Shown here: positions 46,497-54,821 of the stretch, one piece after another | Position numbering within the stretch: the stretch's first letter is position 1 | Layout: every line of letters starts with the position of its first letter | From: Jannaschia aquimarina | Lineage (GTDB): Bacteria; Pseudomonadota; Alphaproteobacteria; Rhodobacterales; Rhodobacteraceae | DNA: 64,000 nt | Reading direction: 5' to 3' | Assembly: GCF_000877395.1 (NCBI RefSeq) | Contig: NZ_JYFE01000060.1 | Span: 124,001-188,000, forward strand | Position numbers and translations under genes: made by a program | The notes under the pieces: generated by a model | Seen by the model: the letters and a program-made list of their open reading frames with translations, nothing else | Databases searched by the model: none | What the model was told of the DNA's origin: nothing

Positions 46497-47783
46497 ATGG
46501 CGGCCGATACGATCCACGCGCCGGCCACCGCCCCTGGTAAGGCCGGGGTCGCGGTCGTGCGTGTATCCGGCCCGTCGGCACGGACCATTGCGGAGAAAGT
46601 CGCCGGGACGGTTCCGAAACCGAGATACGCGTCGCTGCGCTTGATCCGGCATCCGGACGACGGGACTTTGATCGACCGTGGACTCGTCCTGTTCTTCCCG
46701 GGACCGGACAGTTTCACCGCTGAAGATGTCGTGGAATTTCAGATACATGGCGGCCCGGCTATTGTCGATGCAGTCCTCGAATCGATCTTGGCGACAGGCC
46801 TTTCGCGGGTCGCCGAGCCGGGAGAGTTTACCCGTCGGGCACATGAGAACGGCAAGCTGGACATCGTCCAGGTCCATGCCTTGTCAGACGCGATCGAAGC
46901 AGAGACGGAGCTTCAACGGGTTTTCGCGATGCGTCGGCTCGAAGGCGAAGCAGGAGAGCGGTTTCGGGCCTGGCGTGATGATCTTCTTTTCACGATGGCG
47001 CGCCTCGAGGCCTCGATTGACTTTTCCGACGAAGATCTCCCGGCTGATGTGCTCGGAGGTTTGAAGGACCGGTTAGTGCGTGTGTCTCTTGCGCTTAGGG
47101 AGGAGTTGGATGGCTTCTGGTCCATGCAACGCTTGCGTGAGGGATTCCGGGTCACGATCCTCGGACGGCCGAATGCAGGAAAATCATCTCTTATCAATAA
47201 GATAGTCGGGGAACAGCGTGCCATCGTCTCCAGTACACCTGGCACTACGCGGGATGTGATCGAAAGTCGGGTCGATCTGAACGGGATCCCGGTCGTTTTT
47301 GTCGATACCGCGGGGCTGAGAGAGACTTCGGACGAAGTGGAGAGCATCGGGGTGGCATTGGCGCTGAAGGACGCCGACCGTGCGGATCTGAGAATTGTAT
47401 TGGTAGCGGGGAACGACCCGCTTCCCGAGATAGAGCTACGAGATGACGACTTGCTGATCCGCAGCAAGCGCGATCTCTATCCGGAGGCGGATGTATCCGC
47501 CCTGACCGGGGACGGCATCGCCACTCTTGTTAATCGGATAACTTCGGTTCTGAGAGGGCGAATCCATATGTCTTCGGGCATTTCTCGCCGGTACGAGTAC
47601 GACGCGATGTCCAAGGCGCAGCATCACATCAGTGAAGTGATCGAAGGATGGGACGCGGTGGACGTTGAGATTTTGCTCGCGAAGCTTTATCCGGCGGTGC
47701 AGGCGCTTGGTCGGGTCATCGGGGACATCGACCTTGATGATTTGCTCGACGAAATCTTCTCTTCGTTCTGTCTCGGAAAGTAG
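46497..47783 (+). CDS. mnmE: tRNA modification GTPase MnmE
   Basis: This 428-residue protein has the N-terminal folate-binding domain (TIHAPATAPGKAGVAVVRVSG), a central G domain with G1 GRPNAGKS at 223-230, the STPGTTRD switch and G3 DTAG at 270-273, and the C-terminal catalytic Cys in CLGK at 425-428. With MnmG it makes the cmnm5 modification of wobble uridine. The G4 site reads SKRD (323-326) rather than NKxD. It follows rho by four bases and ends directly against mnmG. Confidence 0.96.
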   Translation: MAADTIHAPATAPGKAGVAVVRVSGPSARTIAEKVAGTVPKPRYASLRLIRHPDDGTLIDRGLVLFFPGPDSFTAEDVVEFQIHGGPAIVDAVLESILATGLSRVAEPGEFTRRAHENGKLDIVQVHALSDAIEAETELQRVFAMRRLEGEAGERFRAWRDDLLFTMARLEASIDFSDEDLPADVLGGLKDRLVRVSLALREELDGFWSMQRLREGFRVTILGRPNAGKSSLINKIVGEQRAIVSSTPGTTRDVIESRVDLNGIPVVFVDTAGLRETSDEVESIGVALALKDADRADLRIVLVAGNDPLPEIELRDDDLLIRSKRDLYPEADVSALTGDGIATLVNRITSVLRGRIHMSSGISRRYEYDAMSKAQHHISEVIEGWDAVDVEILLAKLYPAVQALGRVIGDIDLDDLLDEIFSSFCLGK

Positions 47784-49646
47784 GTGTTTCACGTGAAACA
47801 GGCTTTTGACGTCATTGTTGTAGGTGGTGGACATGCCGGTTGCGAGGCTGCCCACGCGGCGTCGCGTATGGGATGTTCGGTGTGTCTCGTTACGATGAAG
47901 CCGACAGACATTGGACAGATGTCGTGTAACCCTGCGATCGGCGGAATCGGGAAAGGCCATCTTGTCCGCGAGGTCGACGCACTTGACGGTATCATGGGAC
48001 GATGTGCCGATCGTGCGGGAATTCAATTTCGGCTCTTGAACCACACGAAGGGACCGGCCGTTCGCGGTCCACGAGCCCAGATCGATCGAGAGCTCTACGC
48101 GGCAGCGATCCGTGAAACGCTGAACACATCATCCATCGCTCAGGTATTTGGTGAGGTGACCGGCCTTGTCTTGGAGCGAGACAAGGTCGCCGGGGTCCGG
48201 CTGGCCGATGACACTGTTATAAGAGCGCCCGAGACTATTTTGACATCGGGAACGTTCCTTGGCGGATTGATCCATATCGGTGAGCGCCGCATCCCGGCCG
48301 GCCGGATCGGTGATGAGGCGTCGAATCGGCTCGCCGATCAGATCAAATCGCTTCCTCTTAACCTGGGGCGATTGAAGACCGGCACGCCGCCGCGCTTGGA
48401 TGGACGGACAATCAACTGGGCCATCCTGGATCAGCAACGTGGCGACGAGATCCCGACACCTTTCTCCTTCATGACGCAAGAGATTTACCAGAGCCAGATC
48501 TCCTGCGCCGTTACAGCGACGAACTCCCGGACCCACGAAATTATCGCTCAGAACCTCGACCAGTCAGCTCTATACGGGGGCAGAATTGACGGCGTTGGAC
48601 CGCGATACTGCCCATCAATCGAAGACAAGGTGGTGCGCTTTGCCGAAAAGACAGCGCACACTATCTTTCTCGAACCGGAGGGGCTGACGACTGACGTCGT
48701 TTATCCGAACGGTATCTCGACATCGCTCCCCGAAGATGTCCAAGACCTGTATGTTCACTCGATCCGCGGCTTGGAGAATGCCCGGATCATACAGCCAGGT
48801 TATGCGATCGAGTACGACTACGTCGATCCGCGGGGTCTCATGCCCGATCTTCGGGTCTACGATGTGGGCGGCCTCAGCCTCGCTGGGCAGATCAACGGTA
48901 CCACCGGGTATGAAGAGGCGGCCGCACAAGGGCTTGTCGCTGGACTTTCAGCAGCATGCCGGATCTTACAGAAGGCACCGCCGGCGTTCGATCGCCGCAA
49001 TAGCTACATTGGCGTGATGATCGACGACCTAACGACGCGCGGTGTCACGGAACCCTATCGAATGTTCACGTCTCGGGCCGAATATCGCCTGTCGCTTCGG
49101 ATAGATAACGCCGATCTGAGGCTGACACCGACCGGAATTGAATTGGACTGTGTTACCCCAGATCGTCGCCAGGCATTCGAACTCCGTGCCGACCGGCTGC
49201 GGCAGACTCGGACCAAGATGCGCGAAATCGAGGTGCTGCCGGCTGTCTTGGATCTTCTGGACGTAGAGGCACCGCGCGGACTGCGAGACGTTCAAGCCGT
49301 TGCGGCGCGGGTCCCACCCCAATGTCTTCCGCGTCTCCTGAGGGAGGTTCTTGCCGGTGAGGCCAGTGATCCGCTGACTCTGGCAAGCATCGAGTCGGAG
49401 GTGGTCTATGGAAACTACCTCGAGCGACAGAAGCGAGATGCCGAACGGCTCTCGGAGCTGCCGGACACCGAAATCCCGGCGGGTTTCGAGTTCCCGATCG
49501 AAGGACTTTCAGGTGAACTTCGTGAGAAGCTTGCTCGGGCGCGGCCAAGGAACTTGCGACAGGTAAACGCAATCGAGGGAATGACGCCTGCAGCGATGCT
49601 GCTGATCGGGTCAAAGGTTCGGGCTTTCCAGCGAAATGCGGGCTGA
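47784..49646 (+). CDS. mnmG: tRNA modification FAD enzyme MnmG
   Basis: This 620-residue flavoprotein has the N-terminal FAD motif VIVVGGGHAGCEAAHAASRMG, the conserved CNPAIGGIGKGHLVREVDALDG, GTFLGGLIHIGE and a C-terminal helical domain (ATPAAMLLIG-like TPAAMLLIGSKVRAF). The start is GTG at 47784, immediately after the mnmE stop; the first codons (Met-Phe-His-Val-Lys) are encoded by the parS palindrome. A GTG at 47793 inside the palindrome is an alternative. MnmG overlaps rsmG by 11 bases. Confidence 0.96.
   Translation: MFHVKQAFDVIVVGGGHAGCEAAHAASRMGCSVCLVTMKPTDIGQMSCNPAIGGIGKGHLVREVDALDGIMGRCADRAGIQFRLLNHTKGPAVRGPRAQIDRELYAAAIRETLNTSSIAQVFGEVTGLVLERDKVAGVRLADDTVIRAPETILTSGTFLGGLIHIGERRIPAGRIGDEASNRLADQIKSLPLNLGRLKTGTPPRLDGRTINWAILDQQRGDEIPTPFSFMTQEIYQSQISCAVTATNSRTHEIIAQNLDQSALYGGRIDGVGPRYCPSIEDKVVRFAEKTAHTIFLEPEGLTTDVVYPNGISTSLPEDVQDLYVHSIRGLENARIIQPGYAIEYDYVDPRGLMPDLRVYDVGGLSLAGQINGTTGYEEAAAQGLVAGLSAACRILQKAPPAFDRRNSYIGVMIDDLTTRGVTEPYRMFTSRAEYRLSLRIDNADLRLTPTGIELDCVTPDRRQAFELRADRLRQTRTKMREIEVLPAVLDLLDVEAPRGLRDVQAVAARVPPQCLPRLLREVLAGEASDPLTLASIESEVVYGNYLERQKRDAERLSELPDTEIPAGFEFPIEGLSGELREKLARARPRNLRQVNAIEGMTPAAMLLIGSKVRAFQRNAG
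47785..47800. other. parS site 1 (at the mnmG start)
   Basis: TGTTTCACGTGAAACA is a perfect 16-base palindrome that matches the ParB-binding parS consensus. It begins one base into the mnmG start codon. The cognate parA and parB genes lie 2.4-3.2 kb downstream. Confidence 0.93.
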
Positions 49647-50238
49647 AGGTGTTTCACGTGAAACACAGCGTCGGTTGGATGCATTCCAAGCGCTCGTACA
49701 GAAGTGGTCTCCCCGGATCAATCTTGTCTCTCGTGGCGACCTCGATCATCTTCGAGACCGGCACATTGCTGACAGCATCCAGGTCGCCGATGCGGGCCCT
49801 AGAAGCGTAGATCATTGGGTCGATCTTGGCTCCGGCGGCGGCTTCCCCGGAATTGTCGTTTCGATCATGCGGCCAGACGTTTCGCGCATGACGCTCGTCG
49901 AGTCCGACGCTCGAAAAACTGCTTTCCTTCGGACCTGCGTCCGAGATCTTGAATTGCGCGATGTCTCAATCGTAAACAAACGGATCGAAAACCTGCAGCC
50001 AATGGTTGCTGATGTCATCTCCGCTCGCGCAGTCGCGCACTTGACGGCTCTGCTTCAGCTAGCCTCACCACATTTGATCCCCGATGGTGTCGCGCTCTTT
50101 CCAAAAGGAGCCAATTGGAAGGACGAGATCGAGGCTGCGAGGAGGGATTGGGACTTCGACTTCGACGCGATACCGAGTACGACGTCCCCAACTGCTTCGA
50201 TCCTTTCCGTACGGAACATCCGACATGCGCCGAAATAG
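49636..50238 (+). CDS. rsmG: 16S rRNA (guanine-N7) methyltransferase RsmG
   Basis: This 200-residue SAM-dependent methyltransferase has LVSRGDLDHLRDRHIADSIQ, the SAM-binding DLGSGGGFPGIVVSI near residue 70 and VESDARKTAFLR. It methylates G527 in 16S rRNA. The ATG at 49636 lies inside the end of mnmG (11-base overlap). Residues 5-11 (GVSRETQ) are encoded by the second parS palindrome. Its last 14 bases overlap parA. Confidence 0.95.
   Translation: MRAEGVSRETQRRLDAFQALVQKWSPRINLVSRGDLDHLRDRHIADSIQVADAGPRSVDHWVDLGSGGGFPGIVVSIMRPDVSRMTLVESDARKTAFLRTCVRDLELRDVSIVNKRIENLQPMVADVISARAVAHLTALLQLASPHLIPDGVALFPKGANWKDEIEAARRDWDFDFDAIPSTTSPTASILSVRNIRHAPK
49650..49665. other. parS site 2 (inside rsmG codons 5-10)
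   Basis: A second perfect copy of TGTTTCACGTGAAACA lies 1865 bases after the first, within the rsmG reading frame where it encodes Val-Ser-Arg-Glu-Thr. Two identical parS sites flanking mnmG next to parAB mark a chromosome-partitioning centre. Confidence 0.93.
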
Positions 50239-51025
50239 ACCGAAGATCGTCAGCATCGCCAATCAGAAGGGGGGTGTCGGAAAGACGACCACTGCGATCA
50301 ATCTGGGCGCTGCACTCGCTGCTCGTGGTAGCAAAGTCCTCCTGATCGACCTGGATCCCCAAGGAAATGCTTCGACAGGCCTCGGGATCTCGCGAGATCA
50401 GCGCGGACTGACCACGTATGATCTGCTGCTTTCGGACGCGGACATTCAATCGACGGCACGGTCAACCGGCTTCGACGGCTTGTCCATCGTACCAGCGACG
50501 ACTGATCTCAGTTCGGCAGATGCGCAGATGATGTCCGGCCCCCGCCGTCTTTCTCATCTCAAGATGGCTTTGTCGCAAAGCGCCTCGGACTTCGATACGA
50601 TCCTCATCGACTGCCCTCCGTCACTTAACCTGTTGACTCTGAACGGTTTGGTTGCAGCAGATACCTTGCTCGTCCCGCTCCAATCGGAGTTCTTCGCCCT
50701 CGAAGGTTTGTCCCAACTCCTTCTCACGGTGAAGGAGGTTCGCGCCTCGGCCAATCCGAAGCTGAGATTGGAGGGGATCGTTCTCACGATGTACGATGCG
50801 CGGAACAATCTCAGTCGGCAGGTTGAAGCCGATGTACGGGATACCCTTGGCGACCTTGTCTATCAGACCCGTATACCGCGCAATGTCCGGCTCAGCGAAG
50901 CGCCGAGCTATTCGATGCCGATCTTTTCTTTCGACCCGCTCTCCAAAGGGGCTGTCGCCTACAGGATGCTCGCGGGAGAGTTCCTTCGCAGAAATCCCGC
51001 TGAACCGGAGCCAGCCCATGTCTGA
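50225..51025 (+). CDS. parA: Chromosome partitioning ATPase ParA
   Basis: This 266-residue Soj/ParA ATPase has the deviant Walker A KGGVGKTT at residues 15-22 (IVSIANQKGGVGKTTTAINLG), DLDPQGNASTGLG, and IDCPPSLNLLTLNGL. It binds non-specific DNA and moves ParB-parS complexes. The ATG at 50225 lies inside the rsmG end and the stop overlaps parB by 8 bases, so rsmG-parA-parB form one unit. There is no N-terminal DNA-binding domain, as expected for chromosomal ParA. Confidence 0.96.
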   Translation: MRRNRPKIVSIANQKGGVGKTTTAINLGAALAARGSKVLLIDLDPQGNASTGLGISRDQRGLTTYDLLLSDADIQSTARSTGFDGLSIVPATTDLSSADAQMMSGPRRLSHLKMALSQSASDFDTILIDCPPSLNLLTLNGLVAADTLLVPLQSEFFALEGLSQLLLTVKEVRASANPKLRLEGIVLTMYDARNNLSRQVEADVRDTLGDLVYQTRIPRNVRLSEAPSYSMPIFSFDPLSKGAVAYRMLAGEFLRRNPAEPEPAHV

Positions 51026-51914
51026 CCCTCAAAAGCGCCGTGGCCTCGGACGCGGATTGTCTGCGCTGATGGCCGATCTCGAAGACCCCGGCGGCAGCAG
51101 CGATACCGGAACACAGCGGACACTCCCAATAGAAGCGCTGGAGCCGAATCCGGATCAGCCGCGCAGACGGTTCGATGACGATGCCCTCCATGATCTGGCG
51201 GCCTCCATTCGCGAGAAGGGGCTTCTGCAACCGATCATCGTTCGGCCGCATCCGAACCAGACCGACCGCTATCAGGTCGTCGCCGGAGAGCGCCGGTGGC
51301 GGGCTTCCCAGCTGGCACAGATTCACGAAGTCCCGGTCATCGTCAGGGATCTGGACGATCAGTCGGTCCTCGAGATCGCAATTATTGAGAATGTTCAAAG
51401 GGTCGATCTCAACCCGATTGAAGAGGCGCTGGGCTTCAAGCAGCTGATCGACAGGTTCGGCCACACGCAGGAGCAATTGGCCAAGGCTCTCGGGAAGAGC
51501 CGAAGCCATATCGCCAACCAGATGCGCTTGCTCAACCTGCCGGAGCCCGTCCTCGAATATCTCAAGGCCGGTGTGCTTTCCGCCGGCCACGCCCGTGCGA
51601 TGCTGACGGCGGATGATCCCGTTGCGCTGGCCCGACAGACCGTTGCAGCCGGTCTGTCTGTCCGGGAAGTCGAGCGTCGGGCGAAGGGAACTGCGTCTTC
51701 GGACGCCAAACCTCGTAAAGCGCAAACACAAAAGGGAAATGCGGACACCCGGATGCTGGCGGATGATTTATCCGCCGCCATCGGGATGGCGGTCGTCATA
51801 GACCACGAGAATGACGGGTCCGGTCGACTGACGATCAAGTACAAGGATCTGACCCAGCTCGATCAGATCTGCGAAATGCTCTCCGGCTTCGGTACGGAAC
51901 GGACGGCGAGGTAG
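51018..51914 (+). CDS. parB: Chromosome partitioning protein ParB
   Basis: This 298-residue ParB/Spo0J protein starts with KRRGLGRGLSALMAD (ParA-activating segment), has the CTPase motif GERRWRA at 90-96, ENVQRVDLNPIEEALGFKQLI, a helix-turn-helix (TQEQLAKALGKSRSHIANQMRLL) that reads parS, and a C-terminal dimer domain ending in LTQLDQICEML. It spreads from parS as a CTP clamp. Its last 52 bases overlap the convergent hemW gene, so the C-terminal end (GFGTERTAR) is encoded opposite HemW. Confidence 0.96.
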   Translation: MSDPQKRRGLGRGLSALMADLEDPGGSSDTGTQRTLPIEALEPNPDQPRRRFDDDALHDLAASIREKGLLQPIIVRPHPNQTDRYQVVAGERRWRASQLAQIHEVPVIVRDLDDQSVLEIAIIENVQRVDLNPIEEALGFKQLIDRFGHTQEQLAKALGKSRSHIANQMRLLNLPEPVLEYLKAGVLSAGHARAMLTADDPVALARQTVAAGLSVREVERRAKGTASSDAKPRKAQTQKGNADTRMLADDLSAAIGMAVVIDHENDGSGRLTIKYKDLTQLDQICEMLSGFGTERTAR

Positions 51915-53029
51915 GAGATCAGGGCGTCGGCAACCGCCATCCCCCGCGTCGTCGGCCGGAGCCGCTCGTTATCCAGGGTGATCAGCCCGTCTTCGACCAA
52001 CGGCTCGCACATCTCTTCGGGAACCGTCGCGCCAAGCTCGCGCAGCCGGCGCAAGTCCACGCCTTCCCTTAGCCGCATCGCTCCGATCAGGTACTCCTCC
52101 GCGTGACCGTCGGCTGTCTCCCGCCGCGCCTCTCCGCGCCCTCTGTCCGAGACTGCGGCTAGCCACGTTGCCGGCTGCCGTTCTGCAATCGTCGAAAGAC
52201 GTTGATGTCCGGTTCCGTACCGGCCATGTGCCCCCGGACCGACGCCCAGCCAGTCTTCGGCTCTCCAGTAGGTCAGGTTGTGCCGCGACTCCAAGCCCGG
52301 TCTGGCGTGGTTCGATACCTCGTAGGCGGGCCGCCCGCGAGATTCCAAAAAACTGTTTGAAAACAGATACATGTCTGCCTGTTTGTCATCGTCCGGCAGA
52401 CCCGGGAGCTTGCCCGCTTCGTGGCGTCGCGCAAAGACCGTCCCCGGCTCGATCGTCAATTGGTAGATCGACAGATGGTCCGGATCCATCGCGACCGCCT
52501 CCGTCAGTTCAGACCGCCATGCCTCCAGATCCTGTCCCTGTCGCGCATAGATCAGATCGAACGATACCCGATCGAAGGTCGCGCGCGCGATATCATAAGC
52601 GGCCCGCGCCTGAGCGGAATCGTGCGTTCGCCCCAGCGCGCGCAAATCGTCATCTCGCAGCGATTGGATGCCGATCGACACCCGATTGACCCCACCGGCC
52701 GCGAAGGCGGCAAAACGCCCGGCCTCGACCGACGTGGGGTTGGCTTCCAGCGTCACTTCCAGGTCGTTTGCGCAGGGCCAGATGCGCCGTGCCTCGTCGA
52801 CCAAGGCGGCAACCGTCTCCGGTTCCATTCGAGAGGGTGTGCCGCCGCCGAAAAAGATCGACCCGAGGATGCGGTCCGGCATCTCGACCGCCTGCGACCG
52901 AAGGTCGGTCAGAAGCGCCTCCCGCCATGCCGCATGATCGACCGATGCGCTGACGTGGCTGTTGAAGTCGCAATAAGGACATTTGGCCTCGCAGAACGGC
53001 CAGTGGATGTAGAGGCCGAACCCGCTCAT
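51863..53029 (-). CDS. hemW: HemW-type radical SAM haem chaperone
   Basis: This 388-residue protein starts GLYIHWPFCEAKCPYCDFNSH, with the CxxxCxxC cluster motif of radical SAM enzymes, then IFFGGGTPSRM (SAM-binding glycine-rich) and a HemN_C domain at the end. It lacks the extra N-terminal segment of true HemN, which fits HemW, a haem-binding chaperone often mislabelled as coproporphyrinogen oxidase. It is coupled to the ridA-like gene by ATGA overlap and overlaps parB at its 3' end. Confidence 0.93.
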   Translation of the reverse strand: MSGFGLYIHWPFCEAKCPYCDFNSHVSASVDHAAWREALLTDLRSQAVEMPDRILGSIFFGGGTPSRMEPETVAALVDEARRIWPCANDLEVTLEANPTSVEAGRFAAFAAGGVNRVSIGIQSLRDDDLRALGRTHDSAQARAAYDIARATFDRVSFDLIYARQGQDLEAWRSELTEAVAMDPDHLSIYQLTIEPGTVFARRHEAGKLPGLPDDDKQADMYLFSNSFLESRGRPAYEVSNHARPGLESRHNLTYWRAEDWLGVGPGAHGRYGTGHQRLSTIAERQPATWLAAVSDRGRGEARRETADGHAEEYLIGAMRLREGVDLRRLRELGATVPEEMCEPLVEDGLITLDNERLRPTTRGMAVADALISYLAVRSVPKPESISQI

Positions 53030-53406
53030 CCCCGAAAGGCCGTCACCTCGACCTCGTAAAGCATCTCGGCCTCCATGAGGCCCGCGATCACCATCGTCGC
53101 GGCGGGACGTATCTCGCCCAGATGGCGGCCAAGGACCGGGACGAGACGATCGACCAGCGCCCTGTCGGCGACATAGTGGGTCACACGGACAATATCGGAC
53201 ATGGCAAAACCCGCCCGGTTCAGCACTTCCGCCACGGTCGCAAAGCAATTTTCGGCTTGGTTCTCGATGCCTGCCGGCAGCGCCATGGTCGCGTAGTCAT
53301 ACCCTGTCACGCCCGCCATGAAGCACCAGTCGCCCTGCACGACCGCGCGTGAATAGCCGATTTCCCGCTCGAAGGTCGAACCGGTCGAGATAAGTTCACG
53401 CGTCAT
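53026..53406 (-). CDS. RidA/YjgF family protein
   Basis: This 126-residue protein has the RidA pattern: GYSRAVVQGDWCFMAGVTGYD near the start, ENCFATVAEVLNRAGFAMSDIVRVTHYVAD, and RPAATMVIAGLMEAEMLYEVEVTAF with the conserved Arg and Glu. Family members deaminate reactive enamine/imine intermediates. It sits between rdgB (11-base overlap) and hemW (4-base overlap). Confidence 0.9.
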   Translation of the reverse strand: MTRELISTGSTFEREIGYSRAVVQGDWCFMAGVTGYDYATMALPAGIENQAENCFATVAEVLNRAGFAMSDIVRVTHYVADRALVDRLVPVLGRHLGEIRPAATMVIAGLMEAEMLYEVEVTAFRG

Positions 53407-54004
53407 CCAGAGCGGCCTTCAGCTTCGCAAGTGCGGCCGCGCGGTGGCTCAGCGCGTTCTTTTGCTCAAAGGTCATCTCGCCCATCGTGATGTCGTGTCC
53501 GTCGGGGACGAAGATGGGGTCGTAGCCATGGCCTTCCAGCCCCCGGGGCGGCCAGGTCACGCGACCTTCGACCGCGCCTTCGAAGACGGCCTCCTCTCCA
53601 TCCGGCCAAAGCAGGACGAGCGTGCAGCGGAACCGCGCGGTTCGGGGTTCGGCGGCGCCCCGCGCTTCCAGTTCACGATGGGTCCGCTCCATCGCCTGCA
53701 TGAAGTCGCGGCCCGCAGGCGTCTCTGCCCAGTCGGCGGTATAGACGCCCGGTGCCCCGCCCAGCGCGTCGACCTCGATCCCGCTATCGTCGGCCAGCGT
53801 CGGCAGGCCCGTTGCCTCCATGGCCGCGCGGGCCTTGATGCGGGCATTGCCGAGAAAGGTCGTCTCGGTCTCTTCCGGCTCCGGCAGGTCAAACGCCCGG
53901 GCACCTTTCACCCCGATCCCAAGCGGCGCGAAGAGCGCGGCGAACTCTTCGAGCTTTCCCGCATTGTGCGTCGCCACCAGAAGAGTGTCGCCCAACGGCT
54001 TCAT
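53396..54004 (-). CDS. rdgB: XTP/dITP pyrophosphatase RdgB
   Basis: This 202-residue HAM1-type enzyme starts [20 protein letters not shown], with [46 protein letters not shown] (catalytic Asp and metal site) and [12 protein letters not shown]. It removes inosine and xanthosine triphosphates. It is coupled by ATGA overlap to rph. Confidence 0.95.
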   Translation of the reverse strand: MKPLGDTLLVATHNAGKLEEFAALFAPLGIGVKGARAFDLPEPEETETTFLGNARIKARAAMEATGLPTLADDSGIEVDALGGAPGVYTADWAETPAGRDFMQAMERTHRELEARGAAEPRTARFRCTLVLLWPDGEEAVFEGAVEGRVTWPPRGLEGHGYDPIFVPDGHDITMGEMTFEQKNALSHRAAALAKLKAALDDA

Positions 54005-54714
54005 GACACCGCGGCCCTCTGGGCCGCGACCAGCTCATCCACGCCTTTCTGTGCGAGACGCATCAGTTCCGCGAACTCGTCCTGCCCAAATGTCGCGCCT
54101 TCGGCGCTGGCCTGTAGCTCGATCATCCGGCCCGCGCCCGTCATCACGAAATTGCCGTCGGTCCCTGCTTCGCTGTCCTCGGCATAGTCCAGATCCAGCA
54201 CGGGCTGCCCGGCATAGATCCCGCAGGAAACCGCTGCGACGTGGTCCAGCATCGGGTCGGTGATCACGTCACCCGCCTTCATCAGCGCGTTGACGGCGAG
54301 GCGCAGCGCGACCCAGCCGCCCGTGATCGAGGCGCACCGGGTCCCGCCATCGGCCTGGAGCACATCGCAATCCACCGTGATCTGACGTTCGCCCAATGCC
54401 TGCTGGTCGATGCCCGCGCGGAGCGAGCGGCCGATCAGGCGCTGAATCTCTTGCGTGCGGCCCGATTGCTTGCCCGCCGCTGCCTCGCGCCGTCCGCGCG
54501 TATTCGTCGCACGGGGCAGCATCCCGTATTCCGCCGTCACCCAGCCCTGGCCCGAATTGCGCAGGAAGGGAGGAACCCGTTCCTCCACGCTGGCGGTGCA
54601 AAGGACGTGCGTGTCGCCGCAGCGGATCAGGACAGAGCCTTCCGCGTGCTTCGTGAAGCCGGGTTCGATGACGATTTCGCGCATCTGGTCGAGGGCGCGT
54701 CCGGACGGTCTCAT
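54001..54714 (-). CDS. rph: Ribonuclease PH
   Basis: This 237-residue phosphorolytic exoribonuclease is normal length. It begins [20 protein letters not shown], with [22 protein letters not shown] and [22 protein letters not shown]-like [18 protein letters not shown], and ends in the typical acidic-to-helical tail. It trims tRNA 3' ends. AAGGAG upstream supports the ATG at 54714. It leads the minus-strand chain rph-rdgB-ridA-hemW and is divergent from hrcA. Confidence 0.96.
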   Translation of the reverse strand: MRPSGRALDQMREIVIEPGFTKHAEGSVLIRCGDTHVLCTASVEERVPPFLRNSGQGWVTAEYGMLPRATNTRGRREAAAGKQSGRTQEIQRLIGRSLRAGIDQQALGERQITVDCDVLQADGGTRCASITGGWVALRLAVNALMKAGDVITDPMLDHVAAVSCGIYAGQPVLDLDYAEDSEAGTDGNFVMTGAGRMIELQASAEGATFGQDEFAELMRLAQKGVDELVAAQRAAVS

Positions 54715-54773
54715 GTCTTTCTCCTTCGGGGTTCGTCCCCACTTGCCGCCCACCGCGCGCGGGGGCAAGGCGA

Positions 54774-54802
54774 TTGACGCCGCCGGGCCCCGTTCCTAGG
54801 TT
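54774..54802 (+). promoter_or_regulatory. Predicted hrcA-grpE promoter
   Basis: TTGACG at 54774-54779, a 17-base spacer and TAGGTT at 54797-54802 end 19 bases before the hrcA ATG. No CIRCE inverted repeat (TTAGCACTC...GAGTGCTAA) is present here, so HrcA does not obviously control its own gene at this site. Confidence 0.5.
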
Positions 54803-54821
54803 CGGTCGCCGGAGATCGACC

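Noticed and set aside
54715-54821. CIRCE operator upstream of hrcA
   Set aside because: I looked for the TTAGCACTC/GAGTGCTAA inverted repeat on both strands and did not see it.
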